NCBI GenBank assembly: GCA_002483395.1
Contig: DLHV01000122.1
Span: forward strand, 3,255-11,783
DNA length: 8,529 nucleotides
DNA from: Chloracidobacterium sp. UBA7659
GTDB taxonomy: Bacteria; Acidobacteriota; Blastocatellia; Pyrinomonadales; Pyrinomonadaceae
Direction of reading: 5' to 3'
The notes beneath the pieces were generated by a model. It was not told the origin of the DNA and did no database searches. It saw only the letters and a list, made by a program, of their open reading frames with translations. Made by a program: the position numbers and the translations under genes. Shown here piece by piece: positions 1-6,417 of the stretch (positions are counted from its first letter, which is position 1; each line of letters opens with the position of its first letter).

Positions 1-530
1 ATATTGTCAAAAAGCCGGGACGCCCCGGCACCGATCGCGCAAAGGCAGATGGCTCCGTCGTAGATGCCGCCGAACTGTTCCATGCTCTTGAACGCGACCA
101 CTGTGCCCATAGAGGCTCCCAGAAGAATTGTGCGGTCAGGCTCGCCCACCTGGTCGCGGAAAAAAACCGTCAAATCCTTAGTATCCTGAATGCCGTCCGC
201 GACGACCCAGCCGTTATCCCGATAGGCAGTTGCTGCAACCGCGTAGCCGAAGCTCAGCAGCGGCCCTTCCAATCCTTCAAAATTGGCTGACCGATCATCA
301 ACTTCTCCGGGATGATTGGCCTTATCGCGATAGCCGTGAGCATAGACGATCAGTGTTCCATTCCAGTTTTCGGGCACAATGATCCTGTATGGCGCGCCAT
401 GAAGCTCGCCGGACAAATCGACCGGCTCGACCGGCGGACGCGCACTTGCAATCGAACAGAGAATGAACAGGGCAAAAAGCAAAGTCAAAGCTTTACCTGC
501 AGAAATAAACGATCGAGTCATGTTTTTCAT
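1..530 (-). CDS. Secreted alpha/beta hydrolase, 3' end outside window
   Basis: The first 176 residues are visible; the gene runs off the left edge. It starts with a signal peptide: basic MKNMTRSF, a hydrophobic stretch at about 11-27, and a likely cleavage after CSIASA (residue 30). The mature part shows alpha/beta hydrolase features: PENWNGTLIVYAHGYRD (residues 53-69), where the HG after a beta strand is a typical oxyanion-hole region, and a nucleophile elbow LLGASMGT with Ser140 in GxSxG. The catalytic Asp/Glu and His would lie in the missing part. Substrate cannot be told; an esterase or peptidase-like enzyme acting outside the cytoplasm is inferred. The ATG at 530-528 is preceded by AAAGGAG seven bases upstream, a strong Shine-Dalgarno site. 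phoD ends 80 bases upstream on the same strand, so the two may be cotranscribed. Its signal-peptide region has a decayed copy near 2240-2350. Confidence 0.85.
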   Translation of the reverse strand, partial: MKNMTRSFISAGKALTLLFALFILCSIASARPPVEPVDLSGELHGAPYRIIVPENWNGTLIVYAHGYRDKANHPGEVDDRSANFEGLEGPLLSFGYAVAATAYRDNGWVVADGIQDTKDLTVFFRDQVGEPDRTILLGASMGTVVAFKSMEQFGGIYDGAICLCAIGAGASRLFDN

Positions 531-610
531 AAGTTATCTCCTTTGTCGGGGGTTACCCAGACTACCATCATAACGATCCAGATCCGAGACGCCGTTGATC
601 CAGTGGTTTT

Positions 611-2188
611 CTATGGGCCAAGCGTCTTCGTACACGGTACAGCCGGCGCCACCTGGTTCACGACTGGGAAGCCGTTCTGGTCCTTCGACGTGATGGTGGC
701 AGTCCCGATGAGCGCATTCACCTCGACCACGCCGTAGGAATTTTGGTTGAGGTTGCGACAGTCTACACCGGCAAGGCTGAGCGCGGCCTGGTACTGCGCG
801 ACCCTCATGGGCCCGACGACCGGCCCGAAGAGGTTGATGATCGACTGCTGGCGCGTAAACGTTGCGATCGGGCCCGCGACGACCTCCTGCGCGATCGTCG
901 TGGGCGGGGCCGGGAACCCGTTCTCGAACCGGTCCTTGAATACCTCGTTCACGTACGTGGCGTGATCGTCCGTGGTGAGGAAGACGACATTGGCGATGCT
1001 GTCGCTCGTGCCGGGGTTGCCGTCCGGATCGCGGATGAAGTTCAGGATCTCGTTCCGCTCGGCGGCGTAACCCTCCCAGCGGTCGTACGGCAGTGCCCAG
1101 TACTGCTGGATCACGTACTCGTTGACGACGAACTTGAAATTCGCCGTCGAGTTCAAGAGCGCGTCCTTTAACGCTTGCTTCTGAACGGGGCCGAGGACCG
1201 TCCGCGTCGGGTCGTTGATCGCTGCCAGGCACCCAGGCGGTGGGCTGGGCGGCAGGCCGAAGCCCACTCGGAACGGCGTCGGCAGCGTCGGCGCCAGATC
1301 GCCCGCGCAAGCGATTGCGACGTCGCTGCTTCGGCACGAGCGGTTGTCCAGAACGATCACGTCCACCATGGTGCCCCAGTGGAACACTCTGAACAGCGGG
1401 GAGCCGGCACAGGTCGGGTCATTGAGCAGACCGCTTTCCCGAAGCGGCATGTAGTTGAGAAAGGCCCCGATCCCCGCGGCGTATCGACTCGGATCGACGG
1501 TCTGGCCGTCGTAGTCGTTGAACACCTCGTGGTCGTCCGGCTGGGCGTAAGTTGACGTCGACTTGAGCAGGTCCGTCAGATTTAGGTACGTGCGATTCAG
1601 CCTGTAGGCCGCTTGGTACTCGTCCAGTGTCATCGCCGGCGCGGGGCGGAAGGGCGAGTCTGCGTAGATCGTGTCGCCCAGATAGACGAAGAAGTCTGCG
1701 TTTTCGACCCGGGCGGCGTTCAGGACCTCGAAGTTGTTGAAAGCCGGAAGGCCTGCGACCTTCGTCCCGTCCGAATCCCCGGCGAAGGTGAACTTCACGT
1801 TCGCGGGCGCGCCGGAGTCCGGCGCCGTCTTGAATATTCCGACTGGACTCACCGATCCGCCTGCTTCATTCCCATGCCGGAATCGGTAGTAGTAGGTCGT
1901 GTCGGGCTGCAGCCCGGTGGCCTCTATTTTGACGGTGAAGTCACCGCCTGATGAGGTCTGCGGCTCCGTCGCCTGAAAGACTTTCTGGCCGGTAAGGGAT
2001 GGATTGTCCCAGACCTCGACCTTGACTGACGTTTGGCGATCTACCCTGGTCCAGAGGATCACACTGGTTGAAGTTACGTCGCCGCTCGCCACGCCGTGAG
2101 TAAACACCGGCTGACCAGACTGATCGGCGGAGAGCGCGTTGCCCAGCACCACGCTAAGGATAAGCGCAAGTATCATTATCAATTTCAT
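611..2188 (-). CDS. phoD: Secreted PhoD-like alkaline phosphatase/phosphodiesterase
   Basis: A 525-residue protein of the PhoD metallophosphatase family, which hydrolyses phosphate mono- and diesters outside the cytoplasm using metal ions (family knowledge). Residues 1-21 form a signal peptide (MKLIMILALILSVVLGNALS). Residues about 28-122 match the beta-rich PhoD N-terminal domain (FTHGVASGDVTSTSVILWTR, later TTYYYRFRHG). The phosphatase domain follows: FTFAGDSD (133-140), FVYLGDTIYAD (167-177), QPDDHEVFNDYDG (216-228), NEY (356-358) and FLTTDDHATY (403-412), which together hold the expected metal-ligand Asp, Asn and His residues. The ATG at 2188 is chosen over one at 2239 because GGAG lies six bases upstream and the signal peptide starts cleanly there. 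GC content is clearly higher than in the flanking genes, a sign of possible acquisition. It lies between an intact hydrolase gene and a relict of that gene's leader. Exact substrate is unknown. Confidence 0.9.
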   Translation of the reverse strand: MKLIMILALILSVVLGNALSADQSGQPVFTHGVASGDVTSTSVILWTRVDRQTSVKVEVWDNPSLTGQKVFQATEPQTSSGGDFTVKIEATGLQPDTTYYYRFRHGNEAGGSVSPVGIFKTAPDSGAPANVKFTFAGDSDGTKVAGLPAFNNFEVLNAARVENADFFVYLGDTIYADSPFRPAPAMTLDEYQAAYRLNRTYLNLTDLLKSTSTYAQPDDHEVFNDYDGQTVDPSRYAAGIGAFLNYMPLRESGLLNDPTCAGSPLFRVFHWGTMVDVIVLDNRSCRSSDVAIACAGDLAPTLPTPFRVGFGLPPSPPPGCLAAINDPTRTVLGPVQKQALKDALLNSTANFKFVVNEYVIQQYWALPYDRWEGYAAERNEILNFIRDPDGNPGTSDSIANVVFLTTDDHATYVNEVFKDRFENGFPAPPTTIAQEVVAGPIATFTRQQSIINLFGPVVGPMRVAQYQAALSLAGVDCRNLNQNSYGVVEVNALIGTATITSKDQNGFPVVNQVAPAVPCTKTLGP

Positions 2189-2239
2189 AGCTTTCTCCAA
2201 GTCGGTTAAGTTGTCGCAGCTCAATCCCGATTCTTGCAT

Positions 2240-2350
2240 TGAGGGCGTCCAATGGCAGACGAACAGAGAGTGAACAGGCCAAAAAGCAAAGTTAAAGTTC
2301 TGCCTGCAAATAAAAACGTCGGGTCATACTTTTCATGAGTTATCTCCTAT
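2240..2350 (-). pseudogene. Relict copy of the hydrolase RBS and signal-peptide region
   Basis: Reading the minus strand from 2350, there is AGGAGATAACTC, then an ATG at 2336 and MKSMTRRFYLQAEL followed by a TAA stop at 2294-2292. This closely resembles the start of the hydrolase gene at 545-440 (AGGAGATAACTT, then MKNMTRS). By hand alignment about 90 bases match at roughly 85%, with one net base missing near 2308-2318. Correcting the frame gives AGRTLTLLFGLFTLCSSAIG, against AGKALTLLFALFILCSIASA in the intact gene. Similarity fades near 2245, just before phoD. I read it as a decayed duplicate whose body is lost. A short translated leader peptide ahead of phoD is an alternative. Confidence 0.75.
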
Positions 2351-2457
2351 CGAAAAGTACATTTTGATTACTTCGGGATACGGCGATGGACAGCAAACTT
2401 CATGACAGAAAGCCATTAGCCGTCGCCGAACTGCTAAATTAAATACGAATATCGTTA

Positions 2458-2486
2458 ACAATACACTAAAGGGCGAAGTTTTCCAA
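2458..2486 (-). promoter_or_regulatory. Possible sigma-70-like promoter for the phoD side
   Basis: On the minus strand, TTGGAA (2486-2481) and TATTGT (2463-2458) are 17 bases apart, each matching four of six consensus bases. It would give an untranslated leader of about 115 bases to the relict ATG and about 260 to phoD. The match is weak and the region is AT-rich, so this is only a candidate. Confidence 0.28.
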
Positions 2487-2560
2487 GCTGTTCCAGCGAT
2501 ATGGACAGCATCTGGGGTCATACGAGTATCCCGTCTGGTGAGGAGAAAATGCGTTTGGTC

Positions 2561-2590
2561 ATGACGTATAAATCTGTATTCTGATATAAT
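2561..2590 (+). promoter_or_regulatory. Extended -10 promoter for the ETF-QO gene
   Basis: A perfect TATAAT at 2585-2590 is preceded by TGA, giving the extended -10 form TGnTATAAT. A partial -35 (ATGACG, sharing TGAC with the consensus) lies 18 bases upstream at 2561-2566. Transcription would start near 2597, leaving a leader of about 24 bases before the ATG at 2621. Confidence 0.6.
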
Positions 2591-2620
2591 CCGTGCTACT
2601 GAATAGCCATTCATTATACT

Positions 2621-4327
2621 ATGACTGAACGTGAACAGATCGAGATGGACGTGGTGTTTGTCGGGGCGGGGCCGGCGAACCTGGCGGCGGCTCTTTGGCT
2701 CAAGAAGGAGATCGCTATTCATGACGAGTTAGTTGAACATGGCCTGCGGCACGGCAATAAGGTCGGCGATATCGAGATCGGGATCGTCGAGAAGGGCGCG
2801 TATGTCGGTGCTCATATCTTGTCCGGGGCGGTGATGGACCCGATCGCGATCCGCGAGCTGATGCCAGATTTTCTTGAGCAAGGCTGTCCGGTCGATTCGG
2901 TTGTGACAGAGGACGCGTTTTGGTACATGACCAAAAATCGAGCGTTTAAGGCTCCGATTACGCCGCCGCCGTTGAAGAACAAGGGGAAGTACATAATCAG
3001 CCTGAGTAAGATGTGCGAATGGCTGGCGGAAAAATGCGAAGAGGCCGGCATCAATATCTTTCCCGAATTTCCCGCGTCCGAGGTTTTGTATGATGAAAAT
3101 GAAAAGGTGATCGGCGTTCGCACCGGTGATAAGGGAATTGACAAGGAAGGCAATAAAAAAGGGAATTTCGAGCCTGGCGTCGATCTGCTGGCGAAGGTGA
3201 CGGTTTTGGGCGAAGGTTCGCGTGGGTCGCTGGCGAAGCAGCTTACAGCAAGGCTTGGTTTGAACGAGGGCAAGGAAGCTCAGGTTTTCTCGCTTGGAGT
3301 AAAGGAGCTTTGGGAAATTCCACCGGGGAACTTTTCCGAAGGTAAGGTCGTGCATACGCTCGGCTTTCCGTCCGATACTAAGACTTATGGCGGCGGCTGG
3401 ATATACGGGCTGAAAAATAACGTGATAAGCATCGGTTATGTAACCGGCCTCGATTATCTCGACCCGACCATCGACCCGCACGCCGAGTTCCAGAAATTCA
3501 AAACGCACCCGAAGGTTGCCGAGATATTAAAGGGCGGCAAGATGCTCAAATACGGAGCAAAGACGATCAACACCGGCGGTTATTACACAATGCCGCGGCT
3601 TTACGCGGACGGCGTGTTGCTCGTCGGCGACTGCGCGTCATTTCTGAACGGCCAGCGGATAAAGGGAATTCATACGGGCATGAAAAGCGGAATGCTCGCG
3701 GCGGAGACGATCATCGGTGCGTTCGAGCACGGCGATTTTACGTCGCACACGCTCAGGCATTTTGAAGAAAAGGTAAACTTGAGCTGGATATATGACGAAC
3801 TGCACCCGGTGCGGAATTTCCATGCGGCATTCCAAAGCGGCAGGTTGTCGGCACTGATAAATACTGGCCTCCAATTTCTCACAAAAGGAATGGCGTGGGG
3901 TTTTATGCCCAAAGAGCATCACGTTGCCGGGCATGAACGCATGCAGCAGATCAATGACAGGCACGGTCATACCGATCATAGCCGTTATGCTAATTTGAAG
4001 TTCGACAAAGAAACGATCTTTGACAAGGTGACGGACGTTTTCCACGCGGGCGTTGCCCATGACGAAGACCAGCCATCACACCTGCGCGTCCTCGATACCG
4101 AGGTTTGCGCGACCAAATGCTCGGAGGAGTACGGCAATCCGTGTGAGAAATTCTGCCCGGCGGCGGTTTACGAGATGGAGTTCAACGCCAAGAGCGGGCG
4201 GCAGGAATTGAAGGTCAATTTTTCAAACTGTGTTCACTGCAAAACCTGCGATGTGGCCGATCCGTATCAGATAATTAATTGGGTTACGCCCGAAGGCGGC
4301 GGCGGGCCGGATTACAAAGGAATGTAA
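2621..4327 (+). CDS. Electron transfer flavoprotein-ubiquinone oxidoreductase
   Basis: A complete 568-residue ETF-QO, close to the family's usual length. The enzyme takes electrons from reduced electron transfer flavoprotein via FAD and a 4Fe-4S cluster and gives them to the membrane quinone pool, linking fatty acid and amino acid oxidation to respiration. Visible features: an N-terminal FAD-binding fold with GAGPAN (15-20) and a second FAD contact region GVLLVGDCASFLNGQRIKGI (331-350). The C-terminal ferredoxin-like domain has Cys512, Cys537, Cys540 and Cys543, with the last three in NCVHCKTCD; the spacing from the first to the second (25) equals that in the human enzyme. The protein ends INWVTPEGGGGPDYKGM, the typical family tail. 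The start at 2621 fits the usual short polar N-terminus before the FAD motif; no clear Shine-Dalgarno site is seen. A second Met at 2645 is a less likely start. No etfA or etfB lies in the window. Confidence 0.96.
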   Translation: MTEREQIEMDVVFVGAGPANLAAALWLKKEIAIHDELVEHGLRHGNKVGDIEIGIVEKGAYVGAHILSGAVMDPIAIRELMPDFLEQGCPVDSVVTEDAFWYMTKNRAFKAPITPPPLKNKGKYIISLSKMCEWLAEKCEEAGINIFPEFPASEVLYDENEKVIGVRTGDKGIDKEGNKKGNFEPGVDLLAKVTVLGEGSRGSLAKQLTARLGLNEGKEAQVFSLGVKELWEIPPGNFSEGKVVHTLGFPSDTKTYGGGWIYGLKNNVISIGYVTGLDYLDPTIDPHAEFQKFKTHPKVAEILKGGKMLKYGAKTINTGGYYTMPRLYADGVLLVGDCASFLNGQRIKGIHTGMKSGMLAAETIIGAFEHGDFTSHTLRHFEEKVNLSWIYDELHPVRNFHAAFQSGRLSALINTGLQFLTKGMAWGFMPKEHHVAGHERMQQINDRHGHTDHSRYANLKFDKETIFDKVTDVFHAGVAHDEDQPSHLRVLDTEVCATKCSEEYGNPCEKFCPAAVYEMEFNAKSGRQELKVNFSNCVHCKTCDVADPYQIINWVTPEGGGGPDYKGM

Positions 4328-4329
4328 AC

Positions 4330-4356
4330 AAAAAAAGCCGTCGCGAGACGGCTCTT
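4330..4356. terminator. Shared bidirectional Rho-independent terminator
   Basis: AGCCGTC (4336-4342), loop GCGA (4343-4346) and GACGGCT (4347-4353) form a perfect seven-base-pair hairpin. On the minus strand the stem is followed by an unbroken run of seven T (complement of 4330-4336, counting the closing base), ideal for ending the yicC-gmk-rpoZ transcript. On the plus strand it begins three bases after the ETF-QO stop and is followed by CTTTCATT, a weaker U tract. It sits between the two convergent units. Confidence 0.88.
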
Positions 4357-4382
4357 TCATTACACAAGTCCCGATCTAAGGA

Positions 4383-4628
4383 CTATTTCATCGGTTCAAG
4401 GATCTCAAAATTTACTTTCTTTTCACTCAGCTCGCGCATCGCCACACGCGTCGGTTTGCTCTTGCGGATGTCGATGTCGGTACGCGAGACCGCACCGCGC
4501 TGAAGCTGTTTGCTACGCTGCGCCGCCAAAATTATCATTCGATATTTAGAATCTATTTCGGGAGGATCGATTATTTCTTCTTCAATCTGTTCTGTTTCTG
4601 CAATTTCCTCTTCGTTCTTATTCACCAT
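4383..4628 (-). CDS. rpoZ: DNA-directed RNA polymerase omega subunit
   Basis: An 81-residue protein matching the omega subunit, which binds the C-terminal part of beta-prime and helps fold and assemble RNA polymerase. The diagnostic stretch is IDSKYRMIILAAQRSKQLQ followed by RGA (25-46), then KPTRVAMRELSEKKVNFEI, the equivalent of the conserved omega core and following helix. The first 24 residues are very acidic and poorly conserved (NEEEIAETEQIEEEIIDPPE). It is the last gene of the operon: only 17 bases separate the gmk stop from its ATG, with a weak GGA-type ribosome site. A terminator follows about 30 bases after its stop. Length is normal for the family. Confidence 0.92.
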   Translation of the reverse strand: MVNKNEEEIAETEQIEEEIIDPPEIDSKYRMIILAAQRSKQLQRGAVSRTDIDIRKSKPTRVAMRELSEKKVNFEILEPMK

Positions 4629-4645
4629 AATCGTCTATTTTCCAC

Positions 4646-5269
4646 TTACTCATGTTTCGACGTATCGAAACTATTTAGAATATCCTCAATCGCGTCCATT
4701 TGTCGAGTTCGCTTTTGCCTTTCCGCGAGAATTATCGATTCCAATCGTCGTGCCGCCGCGGCAATGTCGTCGTTAATGACCACATACTCGAAATTGGTGT
4801 AACCTATCATTTCGTCGAAGGCATTTCGGAGGCGAAGCGATAATTGCTCTGGCGTTTCCGTTGCCCGGGATGTCAATCGATGCGCCAAAGCTTCGAAAGA
4901 CGGGGGCATGATGAAGATGCTTACTGCATCCGGAGCCCTCTTAAGTACCCAGGCCGCGCCTTGCACATCGATCTCGAGGATTACATCTTTTCCATCTTTA
5001 ATAAGAGCTTCCACAATTGTTTTCGAAGTGCCGTAATAGTTCCCATGCACTTCTGCGTACTCAAGAAACTCGCCATTAGCGATACGAGATTCAAATTCAT
5101 TTTTTGAGACAAAGAAGTAATCTCGGCCTTCCGCTTCGCCGTATCTCCTCTCCCGAGTTGTGAACGAAATCGAGTAACCAATGCCGATGCCCATTCCCAT
5201 CAATTCTAAGATGAGTGTACCTTTGCCACCGCCGGACGGAGAAGTGATGATTATTAAGCTTCCTTTCAT
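4646..5269 (-). CDS. gmk: Guanylate kinase
   Basis: A 207-residue cytoplasmic guanylate kinase converting GMP and ATP to GDP and ADP, essential for GTP supply. Features: P-loop SPSGGGKGT (10-18); GMP-binding region SISFTTRERRYGEAEGRDYF (33-52) with the TTR and downstream Arg; EVHGNYYGTS (73-82), contacting GMP; ILEIDVQGA (97-105); the lid RLTSRATETPEQLSLRLRNA (131-150); and YTNFEYVVINDD (157-168). Full length, no missing motif. The ATG overlaps the yicC stop by one base (TAATG) with no good Shine-Dalgarno site, which suggests translational coupling. Unusual: residues 24-31 read MGMGIGIG, encoded by four near-identical hexamers, where the family usually has a charged, variable stretch. Confidence 0.96.
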   Translation of the reverse strand: MKGSLIIITSPSGGGKGTLILELMGMGIGIGYSISFTTRERRYGEAEGRDYFFVSKNEFESRIANGEFLEYAEVHGNYYGTSKTIVEALIKDGKDVILEIDVQGAAWVLKRAPDAVSIFIMPPSFEALAHRLTSRATETPEQLSLRLRNAFDEMIGYTNFEYVVINDDIAAAARRLESIILAERQKRTRQMDAIEDILNSFDTSKHE

Positions 5270-6147
5270 TATTCGACATTTTGCACTTGTTCCCGTATTT
5301 TCTCAATCTCGCTTTTGATCTGCAGGGCGTTTTCTTTGACGACCATGTTGTTGGTTTTTGATGTGATCGTATTGGCTTCGCGATTGAGTTCCTGCGTTAG
5401 AAAATCGAGGCGTTTTCCGACCTCTTTGTCTTCATCCATTATCGTGCGGAAATGTTCGATGTGCGTCGTCAGCCTGGCGATTTCTTCAGAAATGTCGGCC
5501 CGGTCGGCTATGTAGGCGATTTCCTGCGCAAGCCGGGCCTGGTCGATCTCGATCTGCGTGTCGCTTTTGGCAAGCATTTCGCTGATGCGTTTTGTCAGCC
5601 GCTGCTGGTATTCTTCGCCGATAGTCACCGATTCGGTTTCGATGGCCGGAAGACGCCGTTCGATCTCATTGAGCCGCGCGGCAAGCTCGTTTTTCAGCAT
5701 TCTGCCTTCGTTCTCCCGCATAACTTCAAGATTGTCGAGTGCAGCGGTCAATGCCTTTTCGACCCCAGCGGCGAATTCCTCACCGATGTCGTCCTTTTTC
5801 GGGACGAGTACATTCGGCAAGCGGGCGACGACATTTAGGTCGGGTTCGCCGGACAGCGAAAACTCTTCCTGCATGTCCTTCATAGCGGCCAAAAAACCGG
5901 TTATCAGCGGCCTGTTCAACTCGTAATTGATCTCGTTCGTGCGGTCGTACTGCAAATTTACGTCGACGCGCCCGCGCGACAGCCGGTTGCTTATTGCGCG
6001 CTTTATAGTCGCCTCAAGCGGCTGCATTTCGCCGCTCAGTTTTAACGCGACATCGAGAAAGCGATTATTCACAGTCTTTAATTCGACCGTAACGGCGAAT
6101 GTTTGTTCCGTAACGGCCCCACGGCCGAAGCCTGTCATTGATTTCAT
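5269..6147 (-). CDS. yicC: YicC-family endoribonuclease/RNase adaptor
   Basis: A 292-residue member of the YicC family (287 residues in E. coli), proteins linked to small-RNA decay and endoribonuclease activity. The N-terminal signature MKSMTGFGRG (1-10) and VELKTVNNRFLD (21-32) are typical. The C-terminal DUF1732 domain shows ADRADISEEIARLTTHIEHF (214-233), rich in acidic and His residues thought to serve metal binding, then GKRLDFLTQELNREANTI (244-261) and the usual tail EKIREQVQNVE. The middle (about 120-200) is predicted helical. I chose the ATG at 6147 because the family begins MxSMTGFGR and an AGAG lies eight bases upstream; a longer frame would need a TTG at 6168. First gene of the yicC-gmk-rpoZ unit, a common arrangement in bacteria. 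Its role here is presumed similar to the characterised members. Confidence 0.93.
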   Translation of the reverse strand: MKSMTGFGRGAVTEQTFAVTVELKTVNNRFLDVALKLSGEMQPLEATIKRAISNRLSRGRVDVNLQYDRTNEINYELNRPLITGFLAAMKDMQEEFSLSGEPDLNVVARLPNVLVPKKDDIGEEFAAGVEKALTAALDNLEVMRENEGRMLKNELAARLNEIERRLPAIETESVTIGEEYQQRLTKRISEMLAKSDTQIEIDQARLAQEIAYIADRADISEEIARLTTHIEHFRTIMDEDKEVGKRLDFLTQELNREANTITSKTNNMVVKENALQIKSEIEKIREQVQNVE

Positions 6148-6190
6148 ATGTCTATCTCTTGTGTTCAATCATCGCCTTGGACCACCCCGT

Positions 6191-6205
6191 CAGCCGAAGC
6201 GGCTG
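6191..6205. repeat. Hairpin in the yicC 5' leader
   Basis: CAGCCG (6191-6196), loop AAG, CGGCTG (6200-6205): a perfect six-base-pair stem in a GC-rich patch flanked by CCACCCCGT and CCACC. It lies 43 bases upstream of the yicC ATG. It has no U tract on either strand, so it is not a canonical terminator. It could be an intergenic repeat unit or a leader structure. Confidence 0.5.
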
Positions 6206-6257
6206 CCACCTCATCTTAAGAGAATCTGTCCGGAAAATGAGTAATTTGATCCGCAAT

Positions 6258-6370
6258 GGCTCCAGAGGAGCCGAATGTTTGTAGCATACGAGTCGCAATA
6301 AATGATCTCAGCCCTTTAGGGGCGACACTAAAGGCTGTCTACTCAATAACATGCCGCTCCTAGCGTAGCT
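6258..6370. repeat. Inverted-repeat element with three nested hairpins
   Basis: About 113 bases with inverted ends. The left end on the minus strand reads CTACAAACATTCGGCTCCT and the right end on the plus strand CTACTCAATAACATGCCGCTCC; AACATTCGGCTCCT and AACATGCCGCTCCT agree at 12 of 14 bases. Each end carries a small palindrome: GGCTCC-AGA-GGAGCC (6258-6272), perfect, and GCTCC-TAGC-GTAGC (6356-6369), with one mismatch. In the centre, AGCCCTTTAG (6310-6319) faces CTAAAGGCT (6328-6336), with an alternative GCCC-TTTAG-GGGC. No reading frame is present. It resembles a non-autonomous REP- or MITE-like element; the family is not identified. Confidence 0.6.
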
Positions 6371-6375
6371 AAAAC

Positions 6376-6417
6376 CCGGAAATTGATTTTCCGCCACGCC
6401 TTCCTCAGACAGGAGGG
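6376..6417. repeat. Two hairpins at the 3' end of the ABC exporter gene
   Basis: CCTTCCT (6399-6405), loop CAGAC, AGGAGGG (6411-6417) forms a seven-pair stem with one G-T pair that straddles the exporter's TGA stop at 6407-6405. Next to it, CGGAAA and TTTCCG (6377-6393) make a six-pair stem with a TTGAT loop; on the minus strand it is followed by GGTTTT. Together they may slow or end transcription of the exporter, but neither has a strong U tract. Confidence 0.4.

Noticed and set aside
312..737. Plus-strand open frame spanning the hydrolase start and the phoD end
   Set aside because: It runs antisense across two genes with signal peptides and good ribosome sites, and has no domain or start signal.
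534..1337. Long minus-strand open frame of 267 codons overlapping phoD
   Set aside because: It is an Arg/Pro/Gly-rich shadow of the GC-rich phoD gene in another frame, with no recognisable domain.
743..1555. Plus-strand open frames opposite phoD
   Set aside because: Arg-rich low-quality translations caused by high GC on the strand opposite a clear phosphatase gene.
2189..2239. Seventeen-codon N-terminal extension of phoD from an ATG at 2239
   Set aside because: The extension places a polar, Cys-containing stretch before a normal signal peptide, while the ATG at 2188 has GGAG six bases upstream.
2333..2722. Minus-strand open frame across the phoD/ETF-QO spacer
   Set aside because: It covers the ETF-QO promoter and start antisense; composition does not look like protein.
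2729..3508. Minus-strand open frame of 259 codons inside ETF-QO
   Set aside because: Shadow of the strongly supported ETF-QO gene.
6148..6168. Seven-codon extension of YicC from a TTG at 6168
   Set aside because: The family starts at MxSMTGFGR, which fits the ATG at 6147.
6258..6370. CRISPR array or structured riboswitch in the hairpin-rich spacer
   Set aside because: There are no regularly spaced direct repeats, and the symmetry is that of an inverted-repeat element rather than a riboswitch fold I know.
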